NCBI RefSeq assembly: GCF_030272615.1 | Contig: NC_081411.1 | Location: 187,433,449 to 187,497,448 of the forward strand | Direction of reading: 5' to 3' | Source of the DNA: Cryptomeria japonica | Lineage: Eukaryota; Streptophyta; Pinopsida; Cupressales; Cupressaceae | DNA length: 64,000 bases | Notes under the pieces: generated by a model | What the model was told of the DNA's origin: nothing | The model's database searches: none | Seen by the model: only the letters and a program-made list of their open reading frames with translations | Part shown: positions 1 to 10,500 of the stretch, in pieces | How positions within the stretch are numbered: the first letter of the stretch is position 1 | Layout: each line of letters starts with the position of its first letter | Program-made: the position numbers and the translations under genes

Positions 1-1469
1 GTACTATATATGCACTAAGTTCCTACAATAGCTATTCTGCATTACTGCAATAACTAACATTATGCGGAAAAAGGTAAACAAGAATGGAAACTATGGAAAG
101 GCTATAGGAAAATTTCTGAATAAATTCATAAAAGCAATGTTGGATAAATTCAATATGGATAAATAGAAAATACTCTATTCTGGCTTGGCTACAGGAACAA
201 TCAGTGGATCTGTTTTCAGTGGCTGCAGGAACAGTCAACACGAGAACTTCTATTGCAGCTTAAGGAAAGAAAACTAATTTTAACGAACATATAGGATCAC
301 TCACCAAGTGGGACCCCTTGGATGAGTGATACCAGGCTTCCCGAAAACAACTCTTAACATATCAAAATAACATAACTTTATTCATTGCTTTCTGAAAGTG
401 ATTACATAGTTTTAATATGAAAAAGAAAGTCAAGAATGATTATCAAAAATCCTCTGTCCAATTCTTCTTTCTTCTGGCTAGCTAACCCTGAGAAGAAGAA
501 GAGTTTCTTATTAAAAAGAAATTAACTATAATAGACAACACAAATCACGCCCAGAAGAAGAGGCGAATGATTGACCTATAGAAGAGATAACTAGAGCTAT
601 GATGCAGGAAATGTGGATCTAAACCAAACCACAATCATTGCATGTCATGGCGGTATTTGCAAATTCAATGCCCACTGAAGTTAGACATTGGTAGTGTCGC
701 TTGACTGCTCCGCTAATGTCATCCCTTACGCTTGCTCAGCTCTTCTACAGTTTGATCTTCAATTATCTCTTACATATCCTTCCCTTCATCAGGTGTGATA
801 GGAGAATATCCACCACAGCATCATTTATTACCTGCACTACAACAGAAATAACATATAAGTACATACATACACATTTTATTTAATTAACACATCTATTAAT
901 TCACATATGATATTTCCCTAAATAATCCACATGGCAACAGGAATAAATCACATGGCTGCAGGAATAAATGACATGGCTGCAGGAATAGACTGGAAAAGAT
1001 AAAACATGATTTAATAAGTTCAGGTTTAACATATGGAATACATATAGTCAAGTTCCAATACATCACTACTACTATGCAAACCAAAAGGTAACAAAAACCC
1101 AAGAGTTTTGAAGATAAAAATATGACAAAGTCTCAACTCATCATTTATCATAAATGAAACTCTCGGTTTTGGGAAGAGACAACGGGCATTTGATATCCTG
1201 GTAGGAAGGCAACTAAAACAATCTATTGCGAGTTTGGGTAGTCAGTGAGATGAAAAAGTATGGGGTTAATTTAAGGCATTCCGGAAGGCTATGAATTCTA
1301 GGGAGAGGGTTCCAAAGCAAATTATTGAGAAATACTCAACCGAGATATGCTTCATGGTTAAGAAAGATGAAACTTTAATGGAATATCAAGCTCGGGAAGA
1401 TATGGATTGAAGAGATGGGTTATGGAGTTGATGCATAGATTCTAGATGCTTATGCACAGTTGCTAATTA
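1..1469. other. Unassigned non-coding DNA, probably element interior
   Basis: No open reading frame here has a recognisable family, and short ATG-started frames look accidental. From about 1230 the plus-strand reading becomes amino-acid-like (a lysine-rich stretch before 1589) but is broken by stops, so the decayed ORF described from 1470 may begin further left. No LTR or primer site is visible, so the 5' end of the element ending at 4710 is outside the window or lost. Confidence 0.5.
928..990. repeat. Three tandem copies of a 21-bp unit
   Basis: Copies lie at 928-948, 949-969 and 970-990. Each contains ACATGGC followed by CAGGAATA, with a few substitutions between copies. A looser relative of the unit (GGCTGCAGGAACAGTCA) occurs near 223-239. 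It looks like a local minisatellite, and no function is evident. Confidence 0.75.
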
Positions 1470-3544
1470 ATGCACCTATTGATGAATTTAAGAAAAACTT
1501 TGGTACTGCTAAGAAGAAAAAGAAAGAGGTTGAAACTAAGTTTAACTAGAAGAAGAGGGAGAAGCAACGGGGAAAGGCAGACAAATTTATGGAACACGTA
1601 TCTCAGGACATCAAGGCATTAATCGATGTTGTTCTAGAAAAAAGAAGAAAGAGGAAAGAACCAAATATTTTTATTGGTCCCATTCCATCAGAAACTAAAT
1701 CTGATGATGACACACCCTTAGCATTTAAGAGGGTATTGAGGAAGAAAGGAGAAGAGACTAAGGTAGAAGCTAGGAAGCAACCAGTTAGGAAAGTTACAAT
1801 CAGGGTACCAACACAGAAACGAGCTCCTAAGGAAACACCTTCTGCCCCATCCTATACTAGAAGAAGAAAGAAGATGGATGACATTGATCTTGCACTTGTA
1901 TCTAGTAATGTAACTCTTATTTCACCCAAGACTTGTGCAAAATTGGTTGATGAAATAACTAAAGATGGTATGTTGAAGAATGTACAATTCTATTATGAGC
2001 ATTTGGATGATGATGAACATAGAGAAGTTGAGGAAGCAGTTTTGTTGTATCTGAATATATATAAGAAAGCCTTGTTAGAAATTTAAAATCAAATACCGGC
2101 ACAGTTATATGACAAATTAGATGCTAGAAGATTATCACCAATGGAGGACAAGCATATAAACATTCAAGAGTTGTTATCTACTTGTGCAACTATTACTCCA
2201 GAGGAGTTGGACAGGAATCTTGAGGTTGCAGCCAGGAAAATATTTCACAACAAGCACATGATAGTCAGTCTTATGTTAGGTAGGGTTAATGAGATAGTCA
2301 AGGAGACCCACAAGGAACTGGTTCAATTCTTTGCAGCAAACCCTAGTTTGCATACTTCATCAAAGGCTAAAATTGATACTATAGACATCCCAGTTGAAGG
2401 GAAAGGTAAAGGTATAATGGGTACCACATCTACAATTTTGAAAAATATTAAGATATTGGATATAGAGCCCCCGGTAGAAACTAATGTACAGGAAAATGTT
2501 GAGATACCGACAAAATCATAGTGCACAGGTTACTCATTTTGAGGACAATAGTCCTCCGGATCCGAATGTACAGGTTGACGTCACAGTTCATAAGGAGGAA
2601 TTGACAGTAACAGATACTGCACCAAGTGGTGAAGCCACCATTGCAAGAGAGAAAGCTATAAAAGTTAAACCATCAGAGGAGAAGAAAGAGAAATCTGAAA
2701 GGGAACCGGTAATGAGCCCATCATTGTTGTCAATCGATACCTCATAGGTTGAAAAGAAAGCTTAACTGAGATGAGTTCCACTGAGCTCATAATGATGACT
2801 GCACAGAAAATCATGAAGGAAGGATCTATGGACAAAGGAGTTATTGATGAGTCTATCACTATTTTGCATAGACTTGTCCCGAAGTGCAAATTTGACAAAG
2901 AAGCAAGCCCATCCAGCAAGCTTAAGATAATCACAGAGAGCATTTCAAAGGACTTTCAATCTTTACAACAGATATCAAACCGACAAGCACTTGAAAGGTT
3001 TACACAAGCTAAGAGAGCAACATTTGATCAAATGATTGAGTCAGAGAAGAAGGAGATTAATGATAAGTTGAAATTGATTGATAATGCTTTGAGGCAATGC
3101 ACTAATATTTATAGAGTATGTTGTAACACAGGCTTACTTACAGCTGAGACAGATAAAAGGATTAAGGATATTCAGGAGGAGATTTTAGGTATAGTCAATT
3201 CTTTTGATGGTTTACATTCTTTGACTACATCTATTGATGGTCAAATTTTGGTTTTGGAAGCCCAAGTTTTATCTCTTGAGAGGGATAAAGATTAAATTAT
3301 AAGGAGAGCTAGAGGTCTTAGAGGATTGGTGAGTCCCCGGTTGGATTCATTAAGTGTGCATAAGGAGTGTATTGTTATGGTTGGTAAGCCCACACCGATA
3401 GAACTTAAGGATAAAGAGTCATATGCACATATGCTTAATGGACTTGTACCTATTTTCGGCACATTCAAATCAGGTTGGGATACCTATCTAAAGCTTTTGG
3501 AGAAAGCCTATCTGGAAATTTTCAAATATATTCAGCTCCGGTAA
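1470..3544 (+). pseudogene. Decayed ORF of unknown family inside an LTR element
   Basis: One reading frame can be followed from about 1470 to 3544. It is open at 1589-2086, 2141-2521, 2771-3295 and 3326-3544, which are all in the same phase, with stops at 2084, 2519 and 3293. Between about 2520 and 2750 the sense continues in another phase (codons ending at 2747), so there is a pair of compensating frameshifts. The protein would be about 690 residues, rich in Lys and Glu, with a basic N-terminal part and a C-terminal part (2950-3100) of charged helical character that could be coiled coil. I see no zinc knuckle, protease, integrase or reverse transcriptase motif. It ends about 260 bases before a polypurine tract and LTR, so it belongs to an LTR element, either as the cargo ORF of a non-autonomous element or as an extra 3' ORF. 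I do not recognise the family. Confidence 0.55.
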
Positions 3545-3794
3545 GGTATTTTGGGACATTCATTGTACAGTCTTTTCATTCTTCGTCCTGGTTTTTGTTA
3601 TTTTTGGCATTGATGTCAAAGGAGGAGTATAGGTGAAAAATATATTCTTGGCATCGGGAGATATGGAGATGTGGAGTATTTTTTGTATTGGTCATGATCT
3701 CAGATGGATATTCAACTCAAGGGGAGTAGTCTCAAGATGAAACTGACAGATGGAAACCATTATCATTTTTCACATGAGTGTTGCCATCAATGCC

Positions 3795-3806
3795 AAAGGG
3801 GGAGAT
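3795..3806 (+). other. Polypurine tract of the 3807-4710 LTR
   Basis: The purine run AAAGGGGGAGA followed by T directly precedes the TG that opens the LTR. The upstream words TTGCCATCAATGCC are typical of the 3' end of plant copia-type elements and recur at 15280, 29255 and 49905 in this window. Confidence 0.8.
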
Positions 3807-4710
3807 TGTTTGCAATTGAAACTCAATTGATTGGTTTCAATATGTTGTTATTGATGGCAACATGTTCCGGCTTCACATTTTGGTTTGGCTGATTACCGGC
3901 ACACACTTTATCGGCATCGGCACTAGCAGGTATCTGCATCGATTGGAAGGAATTCTTTGGGTACCGGCATTGCAGACCAACATGACTTCATCAGGTTATC
4001 GCTATTGGAGGAAGACACCAATTTGAGAGATCCAGCATCAGCAATTGATTTTGATATTTATGTTATTGATTCGACATGTATATTCACTTTGTAATTATCT
4101 TTATAAGTCGACATAAGGCATGATGGATTGTAAGGGTATATAGGCTAGTTGATTAGATCATTTTGTAATGTAAGAGAGTGTGAAGAATATACAAGATATA
4201 TGAGAGAGATCATGTATGTGAGGATATTTATGTATGAGGTTATTCCAGCAAGGGTTTAGGGTTTCAGACCGGAATAGACAGAGCTTAATTGAAACTGTAT
4301 TCAAGTATAGGATATGTTATCTTTGCAGTTCACTCATTTCTTCAGATTGTAGTCTAGATTTTTATGTAGTCAATGAGGCTCCTTTTGTGATTGAGCAGTG
4401 TGCTCTAGGTTGTAACCCTTCCTGCAAGTGTAGGCCCCTATATTTTGTAATATCTTTTCATATGGCTAATGGATTGATATTGTCGGTCACAAATCCCGCC
4501 GTGGTTTTTCCTTTATGAGGTTTTCCACATATAATTCTCTGTGTTATGGTATTCATTTGTATGATTGGCTTATTGGTTGCTTTAATTATTTCAATCTTAT
4601 ATGTACAAGTTTACTGGTTGGTGAAAGCATGTTTTGATAAGTTTAAAATTGAGCAATCCAATAGAACATTGATTCACCTCCCCCCCTCTCAGTGTTCTTG
4701 GATTCCAACA
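3807..4710 (+). repeat. 3' LTR (904 bp) of a plus-strand LTR retrotransposon
   Basis: The left edge is TGTTTGC immediately after the polypurine tract. The right edge is ATTCCAACA at 4702-4710, preceded by a C-rich run and CTCTCAGTG, the same 3' signature as the copia LTRs elsewhere here. TATA-like tracts (GGTATATAG, AGATATATGAG) lie mid-LTR. No matching 5' LTR is in the window. Confidence 0.75.
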
Positions 4711-5562
4711 ACTTTAATTATTTGCCTACACATATTTGAATGGGAGCACATATATGGTTGTAGGATTTATCTCCACTAGCACTGTGAATATCTCGGTCTA
4801 AATGTGTTGCAATTTCTTTGCATTTTGGATCGGGCACACTGCACAAACATTCATTCGACCTCAAATAGATTTTCATTGGTGTTTTTTTTTTGAAGATCTA
4901 GTGTTGACTAATGCATCTATATTAAACTATCAATTGTTTTGTCTGGGAAGACCGTGTGGCAATTGGGCTTTTGTTCTATGTCATTTCATTGGTGCTCAAT
5001 TAGTAAATTTGGTCCACATTTGTCTTTGCTATAAGTTACAAATCCATGTGAAGTGGAAGTTTGTTTTTTTGGCATCGAGTTTCCTTGCGGGTTTTGTATA
5101 CTCCTTCAGCTAGGCACTTTCATGTTTGGTGATTCACCGTGATTGGCATCATCAACACATTGTGGATTGGGTATTTACTTTTTTTCAACACACTCAAGTT
5201 TAGAGGTATTTGTCCATGGGTGGATTAATATTATAAGTTAACTTTTATACTTTTAAACTTTAGTCTTGATGGAGATATTTTGTGTGATGGTTTAAATGTC
5301 AAAAAAATATTACATGTTGTCAAAGTCAAGTATTATTCTAAAGTACGGTCTATTTGTCAAATTTGTAAAAGTGTTAAAATTTAAATTGTGTCAACTAAGG
5401 TTCATTATCGGTGGAACCCGTCACCTTCAACATTATTTAGATTTGGGGAGTCTAACAATGTTTCTTTAAATGGAGGAAACTAGTATATTGATAGAAAAGT
5501 TTCAAGGTTAAGAGTTCCATTGATGGCAGATCAAGTTACAATTAATCATTATTGAGAAGGAT
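4711..5562. other. Unassigned; end is copia leader
   Basis: T-rich DNA with no supported gene. A plus-strand reading frame at 4802-5113 is hydrophobic but matches no family that I recognise. The last 100 bases read in phase into the gag at 5563 and are presumably its 5' leader and lost N-terminus. I could not find a 5' LTR matching the one at 8593. Confidence 0.4.
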
Positions 5563-6315
5563 ATGTGGGATGTGGTAAGTGGAGCAACAACAAAGACAAC
5601 TAATGTTGATGAACTCGCAAAGTGGACTGCAAAGGATAGAAGGGGAATAGCTCTAATTGGTCTTGGACTATCAGATGCATACCTCCATCATATCAACTTA
5701 ACACAAACCTCAGAGGAAGTGTGGGATGGCTTGAATGCTTTGTTTGGATCACAAGCAACAAGCGCAAAGACAAGTTTAAAGAAGAAATTGGTCAGGTTAA
5801 AAATGGTGGAAGGTGATAATATTGTTCAACATATCAGTAAGTTTCACTCTCTATTGAATCAACTAGCTAGGATAAATGCTACAGTAGATGATGATGATGC
5901 TAAATCTATTATGTTAAATAACATGTCTCCTAGTTATAGTAATATTGTATTCATGTTGAATAAAGTAAATACTAGCCTAGAAGATACAATATCTACTCTA
6001 ATTGAACAAGGAGCTAATAAAATGGACCCAACTTTAGAGGAAACTACAATGTATAGTAAAAATAAGAATAACCATTCCTCCAAATCTAGTTCTTCTAAAT
6101 AAAAGGGAAATCATTCCTTCAAGAATAGAATTTTGTGCTACTACTGCAAGAAGGGACACATTGTTATGAATTGCATGCAGTGTGTTAAGGATCTTCTTAA
6201 TGGCAAGTTGAATAGATATAAGGCATTGGTTGCAGATGATGATAAAGAATGCCTTCATGGGATGGATATTGAAGACCCCCCACATGAAGATAGTGAGGAG
6301 GAATATGTTCTCTAA
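5563..6315 (+). pseudogene. gag: Ty1/copia gag relic (UBN2 type) with damaged zinc knuckle
   Basis: The frame opens with MWDVVSGA, the usual copia Gag stretch after the lost N-terminal segment. It continues through EEVWDGLNALFGS and KLVRLKMVEGDN, typical of Retrotran_gag_2/UBN2, and is open for 179 codons. An in-frame TAA at 6100-6102 is followed in the same phase by a CCHC-type zinc knuckle (CYYCKKGHIVMNC, about 6136-6174) and an acidic tail ending at 6315. The knuckle is CX2CX3HX4C instead of CX2CX4HX4C, so one residue appears to be missing between the second Cys and the His. No protease, integrase or reverse transcriptase follows; the next 2.2 kb is a stem-loop array and then the polypurine tract. 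The element was therefore gag-only or lost pol by deletion. Its product would have formed the nucleocapsid. Confidence 0.8.
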
Positions 6316-6375
6316 ATCAAACCTACTGGAGGATGGGGGCACGAGAGGCTGGAGGAAATTTAGCGGCCCTTGTCA

Positions 6376-6632
6376 GTCACTAGTAACAGGGTCATGAAAC
6401 TGCATTAGTGACAAAACAACTTGTCCCAAAATGACTAAAGCCAAGATCGGTTTCCAGGTGGTAGTGGAAACCATCTCATATAATTTATGATTATAGTGGA
6501 AATGATCTCAAATGGTGGCTACATACATGACAACAAAGACCTGGTTTTCAAGCTTTGTAAGTTATGGATGGATGTGTTTGTCCCCATTCATAAGATGATG
6601 TAAGTGGTTCGATGTGTTTGTCCCTAATCGCT
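6376..6632 (+). repeat. Stem-loop array, left part
   Basis: Perfect inverted repeats occur in series: GTCACTA (6376) with TAGTGAC (6406), GGTTTCC (6449) with GGAAACC (6466), and a TATAAT/ATTATA pair near 6480. Two units with the shared loop ATGTGTTTGTCC follow. The arms at 6562-6571 and 6584-6593 pair with one wobble, and those at 6604-6611 and 6624-6631 pair with wobbles and one mismatch. The array continues at 8171 beyond the solo LTR. Confidence 0.7.
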
Positions 6633-6636
6633 ATTG

Positions 6637-8165
6637 TGATGAATCAATGATGAACAGTTAGTACCACACTGGTACTAAGAGGGGGGGGTGAATCAGTACT
6701 GGCAAAAGCACTTTTCCTTGAACTGGTTTGACTGAGAACACTGCACTTGACTAGCAAGCAATATCACCGGTCCAAACCAGATTACTACCAGTTAAACACA
6801 GTAAGAATGTGACTGACATAAACCGGTAACTCTTAGCTTTCCACACAATCTAAGATCTTATTTCCATTTCACCCATATGCATATACTAGTAATACATCAA
6901 CAGAAATGTAAAGACTTACTAGTTCAACATGCTTTACCGCTTGACAGAGAATAACAAAGCATCACACATAACACACATATTTTTCACGTGGAAACCGAAC
7001 TGGGAAAAACCATGGTGGGGATGAATACCCACAAGTTGTTCTTTGAACCCTTTTGAAGTCTGCTCTGTTAGGAGCCTAGTTTGTTTAAAGACTTTACAAT
7101 AGGTTATGTTAGGAATTGTTCCTGCTAGGGATCACCCAGTTAAGGGATGGCTAAAATACTTGGTTAAGGGTTAAACCCTGTTAAAGGTTACCTTGTTAGA
7201 GGATTTTAAGAACTCAATGATTTTGAGTCACCCTGTTAAAGGATTTACAGCAAGCCGGTTAGAGCTACCCTGTTAAGGGATTTTCCAACTATTGAAGTGT
7301 TAGAGGTCAACAGGTATTACAATGATCTAGTAACAGCACTTCAATGCCAATGCAGATCCTCTTTAGTTCCTTCCTTTTGCAATCACACTCTGCAGGTATC
7401 TATTCTCTTATCTAGCCTGGCAAGAATCACATATCTCTGAACTTAGATACACACACAACATTTGCCAACAACCTCAACATGAAAAACAACATCGACCTTA
7501 TAGGAAACAGATAGGTCGGTAGCATAAACCCTAAACCCTAAACATTTAGGTTAAGCAATTCAGTCGGTTTGATCCTAATCGTTGAACATATTGCATTGAT
7601 TACAATAGTCTTGAAGAGATCTCAAGACGTTCTCCATCATTTGTTCTCCACCACTTCTAGAGGCTGATAACCCATCACGCGTTCTCCACCGTTTACAGAG
7701 TCTTCACACATTCCCAAGGTAGATAGGATCAATCTCCTTCATGCAAGATCCTTCACGTGCACAAGGCTGACGTGGCAACACAATTTATTCTTCATTGCAA
7801 TACCAACTCATCACATGATGTCATCAATTGAATCACACAGGAATAGAACACTTCAACCGGAAACCCTGAAGCGAAGACTACCAACCGGTAGTCATACCAT
7901 ATGAAACCTTGATACAAAACTTTCCATATACCAGTTCACTTGGACAAACATACCGCTTCACTTTTTCACATATACCGGTTCATATTCCAACATACCAGTT
8001 CACTTGGACAAACATACCGCTTCACTCTTTCACATATACCAGTTCGCAACATCATACCAGTTCTCTTGCAAGTTGCTTACTTCAATATATTAGTTCACTC
8101 TTCAGCATATTGACATCAATGACAACATACAATGTCATCATGTCATCTCTGCACATATGCCAACA
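6637..8165 (-). mobile_element. Solo LTR (1,529 bp) with TATTG target duplication
   Basis: The segment starts TGATGAATC and ends GCCAACA. It is flanked by perfect 5-bp duplications TATTG at 6632-6636 and 8166-8170, which fixes both ends. The orientation is minus: the G-run followed by TGAATCAG near 6680 is the complement of the 3' signature of the copia LTRs in this window. Words such as ACGTGGAAACC and GGGAAAAACC near 6990 recur in the other copia LTRs. No interior remains, so it most likely arose by LTR-LTR recombination. It contains a telomere-like AAACCCTAAACCC near 7527. Confidence 0.85.
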
Positions 8166-8170
8166 TATTG

Positions 8171-8508
8171 TTGGTTGTTTGTGAATGGATGTGTTTTTCC
8201 CAATTCACAAGATGATTGGATGTGTTTGTCCCCAGTCACAAGAGTTGGTAATTATGATTGGATGTGTTTGTCCCCAATCATAATTGTTGTGAATAGAAGT
8301 GTATGTCCCTATTCATGCCCTTGTTTTTGGGTATATGTGTTTGTCCCTATTCAAAATTGATGCAAGACCTTGGATAGATGTGTTAGTCCCTATCCTTGGA
8401 TCTATGGGTAAGTGTGTTTGTCCCTATCCTTGGATGAAAATACTAAGCGTACTGAGGCTAGTTCCACTAATATTGCTTGTCATGAGTAGATGTGTGTGTC
8501 CCTAATCT
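8171..8508 (+). repeat. Stem-loop array with conserved loop, right part
   Basis: Eight further units share a loop close to ATGTGTTTGTCCC, while their arms differ and still pair. Pairs: 8179-8186 with 8203-8210 (8 bp perfect); 8213-8219 with 8232-8238 (one wobble); AATTATGATTGG at 8250-8261 with CCAATCATAATT at 8274-8285 (12 bp perfect); 8290-8296 with 8309-8315 (7 bp perfect); 8325-8333 with 8348-8356 (9 bp, two wobbles); 8372-8377 with 8390-8395 (6 bp perfect); 8406-8410 with 8425-8429 (5 bp, one wobble); and 8484-8489 with 8502-8507 (5 of 6). The array ends about 80 bases before the polypurine tract. Confidence 0.8.
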
Positions 8509-8583
8509 TATATTATAGTGTTTGGTGAGCTATTGTGTGTGGTCATCAAGTATTGAGATGTACTCTCACCCCATGTTCACACT

Positions 8584-8592
8584 AAGGGGGGG
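8584..8592 (+). other. Polypurine tract of the gag-only copia relic
   Basis: An AAGGGGGGG run lies directly before the TGTTGGGA that opens the LTR at 8593. It marks the 3' end of the internal region that contains gag and the stem-loop array. Confidence 0.7.
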
Positions 8593-8945
8593 TGTTGGGA
8601 ATTAGTGTTCAAATAGAGTGTGTGAGGTAAAGTGACTTAAATAAAATAACTCGCATATTTATTATGGGTAATGAATAAATATAATAATAACAAGTTGTTG
8701 TCAAACAACTTAATATTATTAATAGCCATAAGGTTTGTTTATAGGTAACTGTATTGGTGGTTTGTGTGTGTTAAGTTGTTAAAACAACTCAAATATATTT
8801 AGGGAGTTTTTTTAGGAGTTTCCTATAATGTAGGAGATTAAACTCCTATATATATGTAAAGCATTTGAATGAAAAGAGATGAAAAAAGAAGCACTATATT
8901 GATCATGATTAATTTATTTGCATCTCCTTTGTTTATCTCTGCCCA
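8593..8945 (+). repeat. 3' LTR of the gag-only copia relic (right end approximate)
   Basis: It begins TGTTGGGAATTAG after the polypurine tract. A TATA-like CTATATATATG lies near 8848. The right end is placed at a CCCA at 8942-8945, which would mirror the TGGG near the start, but no target duplication or second LTR confirms it. The end could lie tens of bases further on. Confidence 0.5.
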
Positions 8946-10500
8946 TATTATTAATAGATGACCTCCATCGGCTGCCAAGAGAGAGAAAGGATCTTACCGA
9001 AAGGGAAAGTCATGCCTAAAAGGCATTTATTTCCACACAACTATGGGCCCCACATGAACACATCACACCTGCAACGTAGCCCAAATCCGGGACTCTAATA
9101 AGCATGAAAAAGGTACTTCACTGAGTGCAGAGATCCTACTACTTCATCGCCATGCAAAAAGTCTGACAAAGTGGGCTCGGTCAAGGCCCCACCAGAGGGA
9201 AAGCATTTTGTTGTGACAATAGAGCCTTCCGAAACAAGAAGTGAGTCTTGTTGAAAGGTAAGGTCTCACCAAAAACTGCAAAACCAAGGGATTTTTGACA
9301 TGTTTCAATTATGCAACTTGCACACATCAATGGTGATGGATCAGACACACTCTGGGATACCTATAGAACATGAAATTGTCTTGTGTACACCTCTATCTTC
9401 TTTAGTGATCTTATCCTGCAGAGCCACATATCTTTGGCATTTTTTGTCGTGGGATAGTGGGTCAGCAAACCTATCACGTTATTGATAGCCTCTGTTACAT
9501 AACCATCATGTTATGCACTTCACTGGCACAGTTTCACAAAATCCCTCTAGTCAATCTTGTTTGCCCCATGTCATTTCACCTCTTGGTCCTCTAACCACCT
9601 GCAAGTCCAATAATTGACTCAATTTTCCTCTCTATCTTATTTGAGGCCATTTACTCCATGCAACCTCCATGCATGTATATTTAACCTACATAACTTGTTG
9701 TCCACTGTATCTTCATCTTCCTCTAGGGCACTTATCCTTTTTGCACTTCCATCAAGTCTGATCTGCATTTTGGGACACTCATTTGTTGCATCTTCCCAAT
9801 TGTTGACATTAATGACAATCTAATGCCAATAGTTATGTTCTTATGGACTAATGTTGGCTTATGTGGCATGTTTCCTATCAGAGGTAGGCATTCTTGGTTG
9901 ATTTAGTTGTTTATGTATAGTGGATCTATGTTTTAAGGCATGACTATGTTATGATGATCTATATTTTAAGGACCATTTAGTGATATTAGGGTTATGATTA
10001 CTTCCATGATGTTTCAGTGATGTATCTATGATGAGGGTTTAACAATGAAGTGTTAGGGTTTAATGCTTGAGGTTACTTGACAATTAGACGTGCTATGAAG
10101 TGATACGATGATGATGTTATGGTTTTATGTTATAATCTCTTATGGCTATATGATAGATGATGTATTGTGTATATGATATACTAACATATGTTCGAATCAC
10201 TGTGTATAAGGATTGATTATGGTTACTAATCCTATTTCCTAGATGTATATATATGGATGTGTATGTATGTGGGTGCTTTGTGTTTTGTTTTGGTTGCAAG
10301 CACCAGGCATCAACTCCACCTAGCTTCACAGGTCTGAGCATGTCTAACAATCCCAGATGGTCCCAATGGAGATGGCATAGAGGTCCACGTTGACTTAACC
10401 CTAACCATTGTCCCATAATATGATAGTTATCTTTCATCATGTGTTTACCTGTTTGAATTTCCCCTAAAGACAAGATTCACTACCTTGAGTCAATTGCTTG
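8946..10500. other. Unassigned
   Basis: Mixed-composition DNA without a supported gene. Short frames on both strands (for example 9300-9485 plus and 10117-10473 minus) show no known motif. The stretch GTTGACATTAATGACAA near 9796 resembles the first bases of several copia LTRs here, so a degraded LTR may start there, but I could not find its other end. Confidence 0.35.

Noticed and set aside
4802-5113. 103-codon hydrophobic plus-strand frame
   Set aside because: T-rich DNA gives hydrophobic translations by chance; no family resemblance and no supporting context.
7526-7545. Telomere-like AAACCCTAAACCC words
   Set aside because: Only about two repeats, inside a solo LTR; too short for an interstitial telomere. 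At most a telo-box-like motif.
8157-8505. Overlapping plus-strand frames rich in Cys and Val (8157-8360, 8299-8505)
   Set aside because: They translate the repeated stem-loop array. The apparent peptide repeat comes from the recurring loop word.
10117-10473. 118-codon minus-strand frame
   Set aside because: No recognisable domain, unusual composition, and it is surrounded by LTR-like non-coding DNA.
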